From: Oncomelania hupensis
Lineage: Eukaryota > Mollusca > Gastropoda > Littorinimorpha > Pomatiopsidae
Assembly (NCBI GenBank): GCA_036898135.1
Contig: CM072514.1
Span: forward strand, 6,889,637-6,953,636
Direction: 5' to 3'
DNA length: 64,000 nt
The translations under genes and the position numbers were made by a program. The notes under the pieces were generated by a model, which searched no databases, was not told the DNA's origin, and saw only the letters and a program-made list of their open reading frames with translations. Below, piece after piece: positions 1 through 10,918 of the stretch; the first letter of the stretch is position 1; every line of letters begins with the position of its first letter.

Positions 1-595
1 AAAATCACGTGGTCAGCACAGCAGTGACAAACCAAAAACTATTATGCGCCAATGACACTAAACGGGCGACGAACTTTAAAAAAAGAAAAATCATTTTTAG
101 ACTGTATATGACTCATCTTGCATAGATTTGCAAAAATAATGTCAATGTGTTGTTTGGGTGAGTACATAGTCTCACATTGCTGCACGCATGTTAGTCAAAA
201 AGTTCAAAACATGTTCAGAAAAGTATTAACATAGCGACCTTGATTTTTAAGATTAAACAAACACGGTAAACGGGTCACCAAACGTGGTAATGTCCCTACA
301 AAGGTTTGCCAAGTGCATTTGGGGTTTGATTTTGTTTTTATTTATATTTTGCATGCAACGGACTGACAAACCGACCAACGGAACTATTGAGTGAGAACAA
401 ATGTAATTACACGAGAGGGTGGCTACTAAACCTGGTAATAGGTTGTGACAAAAGCGATTCTGTGGTTCTGGAGTAAATGACGTGCAATAGTAGACCAATC
501 ATCCGCCCGACCAACCAACATTTGGCTCGTTCAGGTTCGAGATAAAAATTATATATTCTCATATAAGTGAGGATGCAATAAAAGCAACATGTTAC

Positions 596-715
596 CTTTC
601 TCACAACGTTGTCCTGTGTAGCCCTGAAGACAGGTACATGAATAGCGTGACCAGTACTTGCTGGTGACACTAGTGCATGTTCCTCTGTTAAGACATGGAT
701 TGGGGGTGCACGGAT
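596..715 (-). CDS. Exon 5 (upstream-coordinate duplicate): EGF-like domain
   Basis: Seen: identical to 29815-29934, a complete six-cysteine EGF-like domain with acceptor ATTCCAG and donor GAAAG|GTAACA, phase 1-1. No further exon is recognisable between here and position 1, so the gene continues outside the window. Stop codon, any transmembrane segment and any further EGF repeats are therefore unknown. Confidence 0.8.
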
Positions 716-942
716 CTGGAATATGTTAGATTATTTATAGATTCAACATATACTATACAATACTATTTTTAATACAATGGAGAGCTCAAAAGATACGAAA
801 CTAATTGGACTACCTCCACTATTTCAAAATTAATAACATATTAAGCTTTCGGCGTTGATTTAAAGAAAAAAAGACGTTATATGTCGTTCGTGTTTTGTTT
901 ATGTTTGTGCCATCGTAATGATGATGCTAGGATAGGATAGGA

Positions 943-998
<56 letters not shown>
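943..998 (+). repeat. (ATG)n microsatellite next to a GGATAGGATAGG motif
   Basis: About 18 perfect ATG units in the intron just downstream of exon 4. They are preceded by CTAGGATAGGATAGGA, the same pentanucleotide tail that ends every RTE-like copy in this window, so the tract may sit on a very short 5'-truncated insertion. Reading frames across it that look like poly-His or poly-Ser are not genes. Confidence 0.9.
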
Positions 999-1020
999 AG
1001 GTTGTAATAGTGGTGATTAC

Positions 1021-1131
1021 CTTGACAACTATTTTGATTCCCAATGTTGTCACAAAACTTTCCGGAGCACTCATTTTTGCACTGGGCACAAACTTTGCCG
1101 CTGCCACTAAAATAGAATCCTGGCTTGCACA
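1021..1131 (-). CDS. Exon 4 (intact copy): Cys-rich EGF/laminin-like module
   Basis: Seen: 111 bp between acceptor ATCCACAG and donor CAAG|GTAATC, phase 1-1. The 37 residues read V-C-K-P-G-F-Y-F-S-G and then V-C-A-Q-C-K-N-E-C, K-F-C and N-S-C-Q-G: six cysteines with the C-x-P-G-x-Y/F start typical of EGF/laminin-like and MEGF/scavenger-receptor-F modules. It would follow the FTP C-terminus (W-G) directly and precede the EGF exon, an architecture (lectin head, then Cys-rich repeats) common in molluscan secreted proteins. A (ATG)n microsatellite sits about 20 bp beyond the donor, and a (TC)n tract about 50 bp upstream of the acceptor. Confidence 0.75.
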
Positions 1132-1182
1132 CTGTGGATAAAACATTTCCTTGTTAAAGTTAACGGATAGCTTATAAAATAG

Positions 1183-1183
<1 letters not shown>

Positions 1184-1268
<85 letters not shown>
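1184..1268 (+). repeat. (TC)n microsatellite, copy 1
   Basis: A perfect 85-bp (CT)n tract in the intron upstream of exon 4, not far from its polypyrimidine tract on the minus strand (where it reads GA). Copy 2 is 12 bp longer. Confidence 0.95.
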
Positions 1269-1271
<3 letters not shown>

Positions 1272-1469
1272 TTCAAAACACGGTATCAAACACAATAAAA
1301 TGCAAAGCCATTCAAATATTATTTCTGGAACTTACTAACCTAACTAAATTCTTTTTCACAAGTGCTAATTTTCGTGTTCTTGTTCTGTTTCTGTTTTACT
1401 CTCAAAACCGGTTCACACAAGTTTGAAATACAGCGCAAAATGAGCTTAGAAAATGAGAAAGTGTTATTA

Positions 1470-2540
1470 TGAAGTATGTTGCTTTAGGTCCAGCGGACTC
1501 TTCCGAGCCAAATGAGGACCAGAAGTATGTAGATGGCTGAGCAATAGTTACAGTATCTGCACAGTAAAATAAAAATCGATCGAGTCAATTTTGACATAAT
1601 ACTAACTGGGAGGGCAAAGCCCATATGACTCATATGCTCCTTATATGGAGCTTGCAATTTTTAATGTGAAAATGAGTGCCGAGAAAAAAAAAAATGAAAC
1701 GGCAGCCTTGAGATGGCTTTGACCTCCGGCTAGAAAAATACGCTAATGTACGGTTAAATAAACTACAGCAAAAGTTGTATTATGCCAATAAGACAGTGAT
1801 CTTGGGATGACCTTGACCTTCAGTGACTTTAAGATGGCCCTGAACTGCATGTGACCTTTGATGCTGATGTATGATCAAATAACCCAATGTTGATGCATGC
1901 TATGGGTAAAATATAGAGCCATCCACTGTACTAGGATACATTTAAAAATGTTTTTTAAAGGCCTAAAATGACATTGACCGTCAAGATCAATTTCAAAAAC
2001 TAAACATAAACGAAAGATCAATCTATTATCACTAATTACAATAAGTTTCGAATTTATAAAGCATAGTTTAGGGTCAAGGTCATTTCAGTATATACCGACT
2101 TTGGACAGCTCCAGCTTGGAGCGAGGTTGACTAAATTTGCACAGTATGTGTGTCTCATTGATTATATCATACATTAAAGAGTCGTGACCTCAATATCAAT
2201 AACTTATTTTTCTTAAACTTAAATTTGGTGAAAAAAAAGTCATTTTGATTAACATTTGCGTACCCTATGACCTTGATCTTGAAGCGAAGTCTTTCATTCA
2301 CTAATCATTTTTGAGGCTTCATAGGTATAAACCATCCTACCAAGTTTGGTTGCATTACATTAAATAAATTCTGATAAATTATGCCACTTGCATGTTTTGC
2401 ACGGGCGGACGTTGGACAGAGGGACGGACACTTTCTGGGTTATTTATGACTAATCTCGCACAGATTTGGTGACTACATATACCCACATTGCTATGCATGT
2501 GAGTGATACATAAAATAGGTTACGAGTACTTAGCCACTTT
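1470..2540. repeat. Probable dispersed repeat with GACCTTGACC-type motifs
   Basis: No frame is open. Several phrases with TGACCTTGA or GGTCAAGGTCA occur (about 1809, 1975, 2072, 2270), followed near 2400 by CACGGGCGGACG...GGACAGAGGGACGGACAC. This combination looks like a family of dispersed repeats I associate with molluscan genomes, but boundaries and class are not visible. The second copy lies at about 30690-31770. Confidence 0.4.
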
Positions 2541-2675
2541 TATTCAAATTGGGAGCGTCTACTCGACCCACTGACCGACATCGATACTTAGTAGGCAAAA
2601 CCTTTGTGTAAAACCCAGGTTGTAGTCGGTTGTCTCGCCAACAGAGATGGAACTGGAGTTTAATGATAGGCCCCT

Positions 2676-2869
2676 CCCCCCAAAACAAAAGTCTGTTTAC
2701 GGTAAGATAGGGAAAAATAAGATCAGTAGGTCGGCTTTCTTCTTTTTTCTTTTTTTTTTATAATCTACAGATTTTGTGAGTTTTTTGGGCTTTTTATTTT
2801 TAACCCCAGACAACCCCCAAAACATTAGGGTCGGTCGGGATATTATAAACAGACACTTTTTGTTTGGGG
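2676..2869. mobile_element. MITE with ~25-bp inverted ends, copy 1
   Basis: The left end CCCCCAAAACAAAAGTCTGT and the reverse complement of the right end, CCCCAAACAAAAAGTGTCTG, match closely and continue with TTTA. The interior is short and A/T rich with no coding. A ~195-bp non-autonomous element of unassigned superfamily; no clear target duplication. Confidence 0.7.
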
Positions 2870-3085
2870 TCTAGCATCTTGGATACAAACTAGACCACAG
2901 GACCATAACACAAGTTAGGAGTCTATAGAGTCTATCCTCGATAGCAAAGCGATAGACAACACACAGCCTTGCATAAGGTAGCCAACCCTGTACGAACAAA
3001 CATGTTTTATATATTCTTTCAGTACAAGTGAAGATACAACACTTGTGTTATTCTTATGAATTCCTTATGTATTTCCTTGCGTACT

Positions 3086-3600
3086 GGGGCCGTATGCATA
3101 AAAGAGGAATAGAGTAGTCATTCCGCAATGTGCAACTATTCCAGAATTGCAGACCACTATTTCGTATGCATAAAAACGTAATTGTATATTCTCTTTTCTT
3201 ATTCCGGTATAAATTTATACCAACCTTTCAGTCGGGATAAATCTCTTATTTCTATTTCCTTGGCTGAAACAAAATGGCCGATGTTAATGTCGGCAAGATG
3301 ACAGACGACAATACGCCAGAAATCGCATATTTAATAGAGTAGTCATATTTAATGACAGACAACAACACGCCAGAAATCGCATATTTTGTGATGATTTCAC
3401 CCCCTTCATAAAGTTTGATGATGTGGAACTGTACGACAAATTTAGATTCAGGAGGAACAACATTATAAACTTAACGGACGAAATTTCTGATGACATACAA
3501 GTCGTGTATCATGCATTAATCTTTGCCACTATAAGTTATAATGAAGATGTTATTTACAAGATGGTAATCATTCAAATGTTTACCATTTATCATTGAAAAT
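3086..3600 (+). pseudogene. Harbinger-type transposon 5' fragment, copy 1
   Basis: Begins GGGGCCGTATGCATAAA, a Harbinger-like terminus, with a second GTATGCATAAAAACG inside. From the ATG at 3274 a short frame gives M-A-D-V and stops after 23 codons. A 54-bp in-frame direct repeat (first at 3298, second at 3352) restarts the same peptide. Behind it are residues F-D-D-V-E-L-Y-D-K-F-R-F-R-R and I-I-N-L-T-D-E-I, the N-terminal pattern of PIF/Harbinger transposases. In this copy a five-C run near 3400 breaks the frame. The catalytic domain is absent, so this is a dead 5' piece. Confidence 0.6.
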
Positions 3601-3704
3601 AAATGTATAAAATATACATAAGTTATAATGAAGATGTAATTTACAAGATAGTAATCATTCAAATGTTTACCATTTATCATTAAAAATAAATGTATAAAAT
3701 ATAC
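3531..3704 (+). repeat. Two-unit 87-bp tandem repeat
   Basis: The unit starting ATAAGTTATAATGAAGATGT at 3531 recurs at 3618 with only a few changes. It lies at the broken 3' end of the Harbinger fragment. The copy is at about 32768-32941. Confidence 0.85.
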
Positions 3705-4172
3705 TGGTTTTTTTTAAACGATCCATAGAGTTCAAATTTAAATTTTAACAGAGGTTTCATCATAACAGCTTATGCTCGAAGAATTAGGTTAAATAGTTAT
3801 ATTTATCATTACATATGTTTTATTCATAGATTAATCTGTAAGTACTTCGCAATTATTATATTTTAAAATACATTCTCCGCGAGGATTAAAATAAGCATAT
3901 ATGTTGTCATCTTGCTTTCTTATCCATTCATACATCATAAACAAGCAATAATTAACAATAGATTTCTTTTATATAATTACGTCGTTATATTAATTTTTGC
4001 TCATATTAACTCCTTTATTTTAATTTTAAGTTAACTTGTTTCTAATTTAATATGTTGTCTAATATCACAGATGTGAATAGACGTTAAATTAACTAAATAA
4101 ATTGCCACTATAAGTTCGTTCGTACGTTAAACTAATGTCTTCAGACACGTGAGAGCTTAAGGGACGTAAATA
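3705..4172. other. AT-rich intronic sequence, nothing recognised
   Basis: Very AT-rich, stop codons in all frames, no inverted ends or RNA-gene signature seen. Same in copy 2 (about 32942-33409). Confidence 0.6.
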
Positions 4173-4615
4173 TTATATTATTTATTTATTTAATCGTTCT
4201 TATGTAGCGCTTTTCCAGCTCAAGAGCTGCTCAAGGCGCTGGCCGATACAGGATCTAACTCAAGCCGCCCGAGACGCCCACCCGCAGCCTTTGGGCGCAT
4301 GGTCTGACGCCCGGACAACTGAGCACAATCCTGGGCAGCCACGGATGGGGGAGAAGGACCTAGGTGCATGCTGGGTGTGTTCTTGTCACCGGCACTCACC
4401 CGTCTAGGACATGAGCGTCAGGATCTTTAAAGTCCGTTATGATGGAATGTATGCGACACAGACTAGACCTCGGTTTATACTCTCATCCGAAGGAGTAGGA
4501 AAACAGGAGTAAAGTGTCTTTCCCAGGGACACAAAACAATGGCCCGGCCAGGGCTCGAACCCGGGACCTTCAGATCCGCAAGCCGAAGCACTACCATTAG
4601 ACCACAGTGCCTCCC
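4173..4615 (-). mobile_element. tRNA-derived SINE with LINE-like tail, copy 1
   Basis: On the minus strand it starts GGGAGGCACTGTGG, with a perfect A box TGGTCTAATGG (4594-4604) and B box GGTTCGAGCCC (4551-4561), about 35 bp apart as in a tRNA promoter. A ~330-bp body follows, then CTTGAGCAGCTCTTGAGC...AGCGCTACATAAGAACG and an (AAATA)/(TTTA) tail at 4173-4195. The 3' part resembles CR1-type LINE ends (GCGCTnTATAA), which would let it be copied by such a LINE. Not a functional tRNA: there is no acceptor or anticodon stem closure. Confidence 0.8.
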
Positions 4616-4729
4616 TATATTAAAATTATTTTTTTGAGATGTGGTAAAAAGAAAATGTTTTGAGACCACTTTCTAACATGACCACATTAAAATTAATATT
4701 AAGAACCTGGGAAAAAAAGAGATTGCTCT

Positions 4730-4875
4730 TAAATAGCGCACTTACAAGTTTCGAGAGCTTCTCAAGGCACTGGCCACTAATATTCAGCTATCACACAATA
4801 GTTAGCTGAAGTCATGAATATAACCCACGTCGCCCAAGACGCACTCACACAAGTCGTGCGCTCTTTCCACTATGC
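4730..4875 (-). mobile_element. Diverged SINE body fragment, copy 1
   Basis: TAGCGCACTTACAAG...GAGAGCTTCTCAAGGCACTGG aligns with the tail block of the neighbouring SINE (TAGCGCTTTTCCAG...GCTCAAGGCGCTGG), but there is no tRNA head. An older, decayed insertion of a related family. The copy is at about 33967-34112. Confidence 0.5.
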
Positions 4876-5207
4876 TAGGGACAGTCATTTATTTCAAATA
4901 CACATTCGTTCTTCTTCTTTTCATTTTAAGTCATTCGTTAATAATAAGGGTAATTGTAGTTTATAGTCACACCCTGTGGGTTCGGGCATTAAATAGAATA
5001 GACCCAACGTTTCCCGGCGTGTCGTAAGAGGCGACTAACAGGGGTGACGTTAGCACGGCATCACTGTGCGAAAGTCTTCTACACAGAAGTCACCGACCAG
5101 GGCGGAGGAACCTCACGTTACTACAGGTTGAACGACCACGTGCTAAGGGCCAAGGCGAGCCACACTGTATTCGTGGATTTCGGCTGTGGCCAACAGGCTG
5201 GAGAGGA

Positions 5208-6419
5208 TTGGGCACCGCCAGGTCTTTGTTGCCCAAGACACACCACATGATGACACAATCCACTAATTCCATACCGGATCGGTCATCGCCCGGCTCAAGG
5301 ACCGCGCCTTCCGTTGGCCGCCAGGACGGAGGTGTTAAGAATGCTACTGATGGACAATTTAGCAAGATCCGCACGAGAAACAACATCGTCATAGGAACCT
5401 GGAATGTCAGGACCCTAACTGCGGAAGGAAAATTAGAAGAACTGGCCCATGAGTTGGACCACTATCGATGGAACGTACTAGGCATCAGCGAACTGCGCTG
5501 GAAAGGCCTAGGTGAAACAACGACCGACAAAGGCCACAAGCTCTATTTCAGCGGTAGAGATGACAGGCACGAACACGGCGTTGGATTCTTGGTCCACAAG
5601 AACATTCTAGCCACTTCCATGGGTTGCCGCCCAGTCTCCAGTAGACTCATTACCATCCGCCTGAGAGCAGCCCCTTTCAACATCACCATCATCCAGGCCT
5701 ATGCCCCAACATCAGACTATGACGACAGCGAAGTGGAGGATGTTTATGAAAATCTACAGGCGGTCCTTGACCAAGTGCCGAAGAAGGACATAGTCATAGG
5801 GCAAGGCGACTGGAATGCCAAGGTTGGCCAAGATGCGCACCACAACTGGGGAGACACATGTGGACCCCATTGCAACAACGAGACAAATGACAGGGGTCTG
5901 AGACTCTTGGAATTTGCCAGATACAACAATCTGGTACTGGCAAACACGCTTGGTCTCCACAAAAACTCCAGACGATGGACATGGCACAGTCCCGGCTGGG
6001 AGCATCACAACCAAATAGACGACATCATGGTCAAGAAACGCTTCAGATCAAGCATCAACATTGGCAGGACACGCACTTTTCCAGGAGCAGACATCGGAAT
6101 TGACCACGATCTCGCGATGATGTCTTTCCGGCTCCACTTGAAGAGAGTAAATACAGCAAAGTGCACTAGACTGAAGTTCGACCTGGACAAACTGCAAGAC
6201 CCGGAGGTGGCAGAACTATTTCAGGCCACAATTGGAGGGAAATTTGCACCACTGCTCATTTTGGGGGCTGGGGAAGTAGATGTCAACACCATAACCACCA
6301 CATTCAACTCAGCTGTGACAGATGCCGCCACTGAGATCCTTGGCAAGCACCGACCAAAGAAGAAGCCGTGGATCACACCTGACCTTTTGGATCTGTGTGA
6401 TAAACGAAGAGAGATATAA
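5208..6419 (+). pseudogene. RTE-like LINE endonuclease domain (copy 1)
   Basis: A 403-codon frame. Residues about 60-290 are an exonuclease-endonuclease-phosphatase fold: T-W-N-V-R-T near residue 65, G-I-S-E-L-R-W (catalytic Glu) near 95, A-Y-A-P-T near 165, G-D-W-N-A near 200 and a G-I-D-H-D-L end motif near 300. It nicks target DNA to prime reverse transcription. The Met at 5250 is an equally possible start. The frame ends prematurely: in the related copy at 18931 the sequence after R-R-E continues into the RT linker, but here an ATA-TAA change stops it. Hence a LINE remnant, not a host gene. Confidence 0.85.
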
Positions 6420-7353
6420 AAGAAAAAGAACACCTCACAGGGAGCTGACGTCTACCGAAAAATCAACAATGACATCCGAAAAGGCATGCGCACAGCAAAA
6501 GAGAACTGGATAGAAGATCAATGCCAAGAAATAGAGAACAGTCTGAACAAGAACAACAGCAATAAGGCCTACCAGACTGTGAAGCGGCTGACAAGTGTCA
6601 AACAGCCCAAAGTCTCCACGATCCAAAGCAAGTCTGGCATATGCCTTACAGAAGAACAAGAAGTCTTGGACAGATGGACAGAGTAATGCTCTGACCTTTA
6701 CAACCATACACCAAATGGAGATCCATCAGTTCTAGCATGTCCCGAGAACAGAGAAGAAGAAGAAATCCTCCCAATTCTCCGGGAAGAAGTTGAGGCAGCA
6801 GTGCAATCGCTAAAGAAAGGGAAGTCAGCGGGAGTGGACAACATACCCGCGGAACTGCTTCAAGCAAGAGGAGAAGCGATGATTGATGCCCTCACCATTA
6901 TCTGTAACAAGATCTGCACGCCCGTTCATAGCAGTACTTTCAGCCGGTGGCTAAAAAAACGCCTAGTTCTGTCTCGTAGGGTCCCTTAACGCAGGCTGAA
7001 CTGCTTATAACCAGCTCTGAACCGCCAGCCACGCACTGCACAGCCTATGCAATTGGCACACGCCTAGCAGTTTTCTGGAAGCTTATAATTACTTTACCCA
7101 AAGGTATAGCTCATGCAAGCTGCGCTAGCAATAACATATCAGTCATCCATATACAGCGCATGTAGAATGACTGTGTAATGTGTTTTGCGATAATCTAGTG
7201 CGTGTAAATAAAAGTCACAGGAAGTCAATACAGACAATTAATGAGCGATGGAACTTAACACCATGCAAATAAAATTAATGTTACTCACCAAAATACTGCA
7301 TATTACAGTGAAAAAACACAAATAAGAAAGCATCGCATAGCTAGAATATGCAT

Positions 7354-7471
7354 GTAGGGAAAAGTCGGGTAATATTAAATGGAGTGTATTAGGAAACGAG
7401 ACCTTCCAGGGAAGTCTTATTTCGTATATATATTATTACACTTCGTTTCATATTACCCGACTTTCCCCTAC
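7354..7471. mobile_element. 118-bp hairpin MITE (copy 1)
   Basis: The left arm GTAGGGAAAAGTCGGGTAAT and the reverse complement of the right arm GTAGGGGAAAGTCGGGTAAT pair almost perfectly for about 22 bp and continue more loosely. Nested inside the 1.59-kb transposon. The copy is at 36591-36708. Confidence 0.7.
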
Positions 7472-7559
7472 AATAATTTACAAAACAGCACACAAACACA
7501 AGCACACACAAAAGACCTGTGTTCTTTTTTCAATGGAGACATTAATTCATTCACTTTAT

Positions 7560-7560
7560 G

Positions 7561-7641
<81 letters not shown>
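7560..7641 (+). repeat. (GA)n microsatellite, copy 1
   Basis: About 82 bp with one GATA interruption. The R-E repeat peptides read across it are not coding. Confidence 0.95.
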
Positions 7642-7645
<4 letters not shown>

Positions 7646-9950
7646 ATCTTAGGCATGCCTATGCTTGTACAATGGTTGTGTGTTTTTCGATATAACCTCG
7701 CGCGTGTGGGAAACGTCACAGAAAAAAGAATAATGGGGAAAAAATGTATTGTACTCACCTATAAGAGGTAATCCCATGGCCCCCATGGAATAGAAAGAAC
7801 AACAAAACAAACGAAGACAATCAAAGCATACACGCGGTGGAAACGTATTGCGGTACACGGTAACGCATCACACATATGCACAGTGAAGATGCTGGCCGGC
7901 CGGCCGGCTGCGCTTATTGTGTGCATGTGCCTATAGCTTGCACCATTAGGACCACAAGACTTTCGTAAATTCGCTGCACTTACAGAGCTCCAGCAATCAA
8001 ACACAAGAAGATTTTTATAATGTCGACCACATCACCAGAAACTTCAAACTTTTTACTAAGTGTGCTTCAAATGGTGAACTTTGTAAGAAGGATTCAAATG
8101 TGTAATTACAATGTACACGTATACACACTCGAAAACGTAAAACCGGTCCACTGCTAGTAAGCTTACAGTGCAGGATCGGACAGCTAGTGCCGTCAAATCG
8201 ACTTAAATATAACACAAACCAAATCGATTTCGTGGTTATAGATTATGCTACCACAAAACACAGATATGGAAGTAACTACATGCAAACCATTATCACAATA
8301 CAAACGATATTTCACATAAAACGATCACTTTTAGTACACAAAAATAGGATGATGAGCCATACGTTTCCTCATAGCTGTGTACTTTGCAGAAAGCGTGCCT
8401 TTGGCGTCTGCATCTGGATCCGCCGCGCGAGCCTGCAAGCTTCGCTAAAAATAGCTTGCACACGTTGGCAGAAAGGTCAAATTTTACTCAGGGCTAGACA
8501 GGCGTGTCTGGCAGAGTGGGGAGTGGCCTATACCATGGACCCAGTCGCTTGTCATCACTCTTCACAAGAAAGGTAACCTTCAGGAGTGTGAAAATTACCG
8601 CACCATCAGCCTCATCAGCCATCCCAGCAAGGTCCTCCTGAAAATAATACTCAACAGGTTAAAACCCCAAGCTGAACAAATCATAGCTGAAGAACAAGCA
8701 GGATTCAGGGCAGGGCGAAGTACCACTGAACAGATTTTCAACCTCAGAATCATCTGTGAGACATACCTACAGCACCAACAACATCTATATCATGTGTTCA
8801 TAGACTTCAAAAAGGCGTTTGACCGAGTCTGGCATGCAGCTCTATGGGCAACAATAAAAGTGTACAACATCAGCCCTAAAATTTTTGAAGTCATCAAAAG
8901 CCTGTATGACAAGGCTACCAGTGCAGTCCTCCACAACAGCGTCATCGGGAACTGGTTCAGAACAACAATTAGTGTGCGTCAAGGATGCCTACTCTCCCCA
9001 ACACTCTTTAACATCTTTCTAGAGCGCATCATGTCAGATGCTCTTGCAGATCATGAAGGCACAGTCAGCATAGGGGTAGAGCAATCTCCAATCTTCGTTT
9101 TGCGGATGATATTGATGGATTGGCTGGAGAGGAACAAGAACTTGAACAGATGGTACAGAGGCTTGGCACCACCTCCAGAGCCTATGGAAGGGAAATAAGT
9201 GCAGAGAAGACCAAAAATGATGACCAACAACACCAATGGCATCAACACGGACATCAAAGTCCAAGGCCGATCCCTCAACACAGTGCATAGCTTCAAATAT
9301 TTAGGAGCCATTGTATCAGACAATGGGTCCCGACAGGAAGTCCTCTCCAGGATCGCAGAAACAACTGCTGCCCTGACAAGATTGAAGCCCATTTGGAAAG
9401 ACAGGACCATCAGTCTACTTTCCAAAGTAAGACTGCTACGCTCCCTTGTCATCTCCATCTTCCTATATGCTTGCGAAGCATGGACCCTCACAGCAGATCT
9501 CCAACGAAGAATACAAAGCATGGAGATGAGGTGCTACAGAAGACTTCTGGGCATTTCATATACCCAACACATCACCAACGACGAAGTCCGACAGACCATC
9601 ACACAAGCCATTGGACAACACGATGACCTGCTCACAGTGGGGAAGAAACGGAAACTCCGATGGTATGGCCACGTGACCAGATCAGCAGGCCTTGCAAAGA
9701 CTATTCTGCAAGGCACAGTGCAAGGAGGTAGAAGAAGAGGGAGACCGAAAAAGACGTGGGAGGACAACATTCGAGAATGGACTGGTTTGACACTGAGCGA
9801 AGCCATCAGGGCTGCTGAGGACAGAGAAAGATGGAGTATGCTGGTTAAACGATCATCTGTGGTGCCCCTACGACTTCCGGGTTACGGGACAGGATGGGAT
9901 AGGATAGGATAGGAAATGATGGTTATGTGACAAGAATTTTAGACATTTCG

Positions 9951-10913
9951 TCTCATAGACCTACAGCAATAGATTTGTCTCTTTTGTCAGGTACTATTGC
10001 ATTAAATTGCAAATGGCATATTGAGGAAAACTGTGTAGGTAGTGACCATTTACCGATTTTGATTGATTGAAATCAAATTGTAAGTACTGATGAACTGATG
10101 TTGAAGACACAATTCCAAAATTTGTATATAATCGTGCAAACTGGGAAATGTTTTATATAATTATTTAAATGTTTTTCTATGTAATGAAATTTTTCAAGAT
10201 GATATAAACATTTTTTATGAAAAATTTAGAGAAGTAATTTTACAAGCGGCTGATCATTTCATTCCGAAAGTTCAAACAGAGAAACATATTGAACGGCATG
10301 GAAATTCATGGTGGAATGATGAATGTAAAAACGCAGTAAAAATAAATAAAAAAAAATTAAAAACTGGAATAAAATAGTTTAACAAATAATTTAAGTGAAA
10401 ATATTTTAAAATTTAGAATTGATAGTGAAAATAAGGAGGAATATAAAGACCCTTTACCCGACAATATCAATGTTTTAAGTCATGATTTACCGTCTGCTGT
10501 TAGTAGAAGAGTGCACCTTGTACAATATGCAGATGATATTGCTATTTCGATGAATTATCTCAAGAAAAAAACGTCATTATATGAAATTTAAAATATTTCT
10601 AAATTATATCAAACAGAAATAAATAATATTCATTTCTATCTGGTTCAAAATGGTCTTGAACTATCACAAAAAAAGGCAACTATGATTTTATTCAATAATG
10701 GTCAAGAACCTAGACAACGGCCTAAATTTTTTATTGATAAAGAAGAACTAAAGTATTGCAAAGAAATAAGAATTTTGAGAGTATATTTAACATCTAAGTT
10801 ACATTAGAAAATACATATTCAATAGTGATACAAAAAGCAGTAAAAAGTTATAATTTGATGAAGATAATTAGTAGGCAGTCCTGGGGACAAGATACAAAGA
10901 CATTAGTTCATTT
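9951..10913 (+). pseudogene. I-clade LINE endonuclease end and RT fragment (copy 1)
   Basis: From 9951 a frame reads P-T-A-I-D-L-S-L and ends G-S-D-H-L-P-I (10039-10059), the last endonuclease motif. Around 10215-10380 it has linker residues S-W-W-N-D-E-C-K. Then the text jumps to Q-Y-A-D-D-I-A-I (10523-10546), the RT catalytic box, so about half of RT is missing. L-E-L-S-Q-K-K-A-T and V-Y-L-T-S-K-L follow. Several frameshifts and stops. Confidence 0.75.
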
Positions 10914-10918
10914 AGCGT

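Larger units (their letters stand above)
6917..8506. mobile_element. 1.59-kb TIR DNA transposon inside the LINE (copy 1)
   Basis: It splits the LINE codon series between GATCTG and GGCAGAG. The target duplication is TCTG (6913-6916 and 8507-8510). Ends are CACGCCCGTT and, reverse complemented, CACGCCTGTC (8 of 10 match). No transposase-like frame is visible, so it is non-autonomous. It carries a (GA)n tract (7560-7641), an internal hairpin (7354-7471) and a GGCCGGCCGGCCGGCT block near 7901. A 4-bp target duplication with CACGCC ends does not match a superfamily I can name with confidence. Confidence 0.8.
6486..9912 (+). pseudogene. RTE-like LINE reverse transcriptase, broken (copy 1)
   Basis: RT linker from 6486, a TAA at 6684 where related copies have TAC, the N-terminal RT motif K-G-K-S-A-G-V-D-N-I-P near 6815, then the transposon insertion at 6917-8506. 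After it come Q-A-G-F-R-A-G-R-S-T (about 8696), F-I-D-F-K-K-A-F-D (8797) and V-R-Q-G-C-L-L-S-P (8975). A one-base loss near 9078 shifts the F-A-D-D catalytic motif (about 9098) out of frame, and an extra A near 9217 restores it. The last frame (9199-9912) carries F-K-Y-L-G, W-Y-G-H-V and R-R-R-G-R-P-K-K. Three kinds of lesion: nonsense, frameshift pair and insertion. Confidence 0.85.
4965..9914 (+). mobile_element. RTE-like LINE, near full length, interrupted (copy 1)
   Basis: Order: a GC-richer 5' leader containing GTGTCGTAAGAGGCGACTAA, an endonuclease frame (5208-6419), RT frames up to 9912, and a (GGATA)n tail ending at 9914. A 1.6-kb TIR transposon is inserted at 6917-8506. The endonuclease type (G-T-W-N-V-R-T-L; often misannotated as craniofacial development protein 2) and the C-terminal W-Y-G-H-V block fit the RTE clade or a close relative; there is no RNase H. 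Stops and compensating indels make it inactive. Other pieces of the family lie at 18338, 18609, 18931, 61454 and 63261. Confidence 0.85.

Noticed and set aside
877..1146. Poly-His, poly-Ser and Arg-Glu repeat proteins over (ATG)n and (TC)n tracts
   Set aside because: Frames through simple repeats; the real coding part is only the spliced exon 1021-1131.
4541..4615. A tRNA gene on the minus strand
   Set aside because: A and B boxes are good, but stems do not close and the segment continues into a SINE body and tail.
5208..6419. A host gene for craniofacial development protein 2
   Set aside because: Residues are a LINE endonuclease in frame order with an RT; the name is a common misannotation.
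7379..7771. A 130-residue protein with Arg-Glu repeats
   Set aside because: Product of the (GA)n tract in a non-autonomous transposon.
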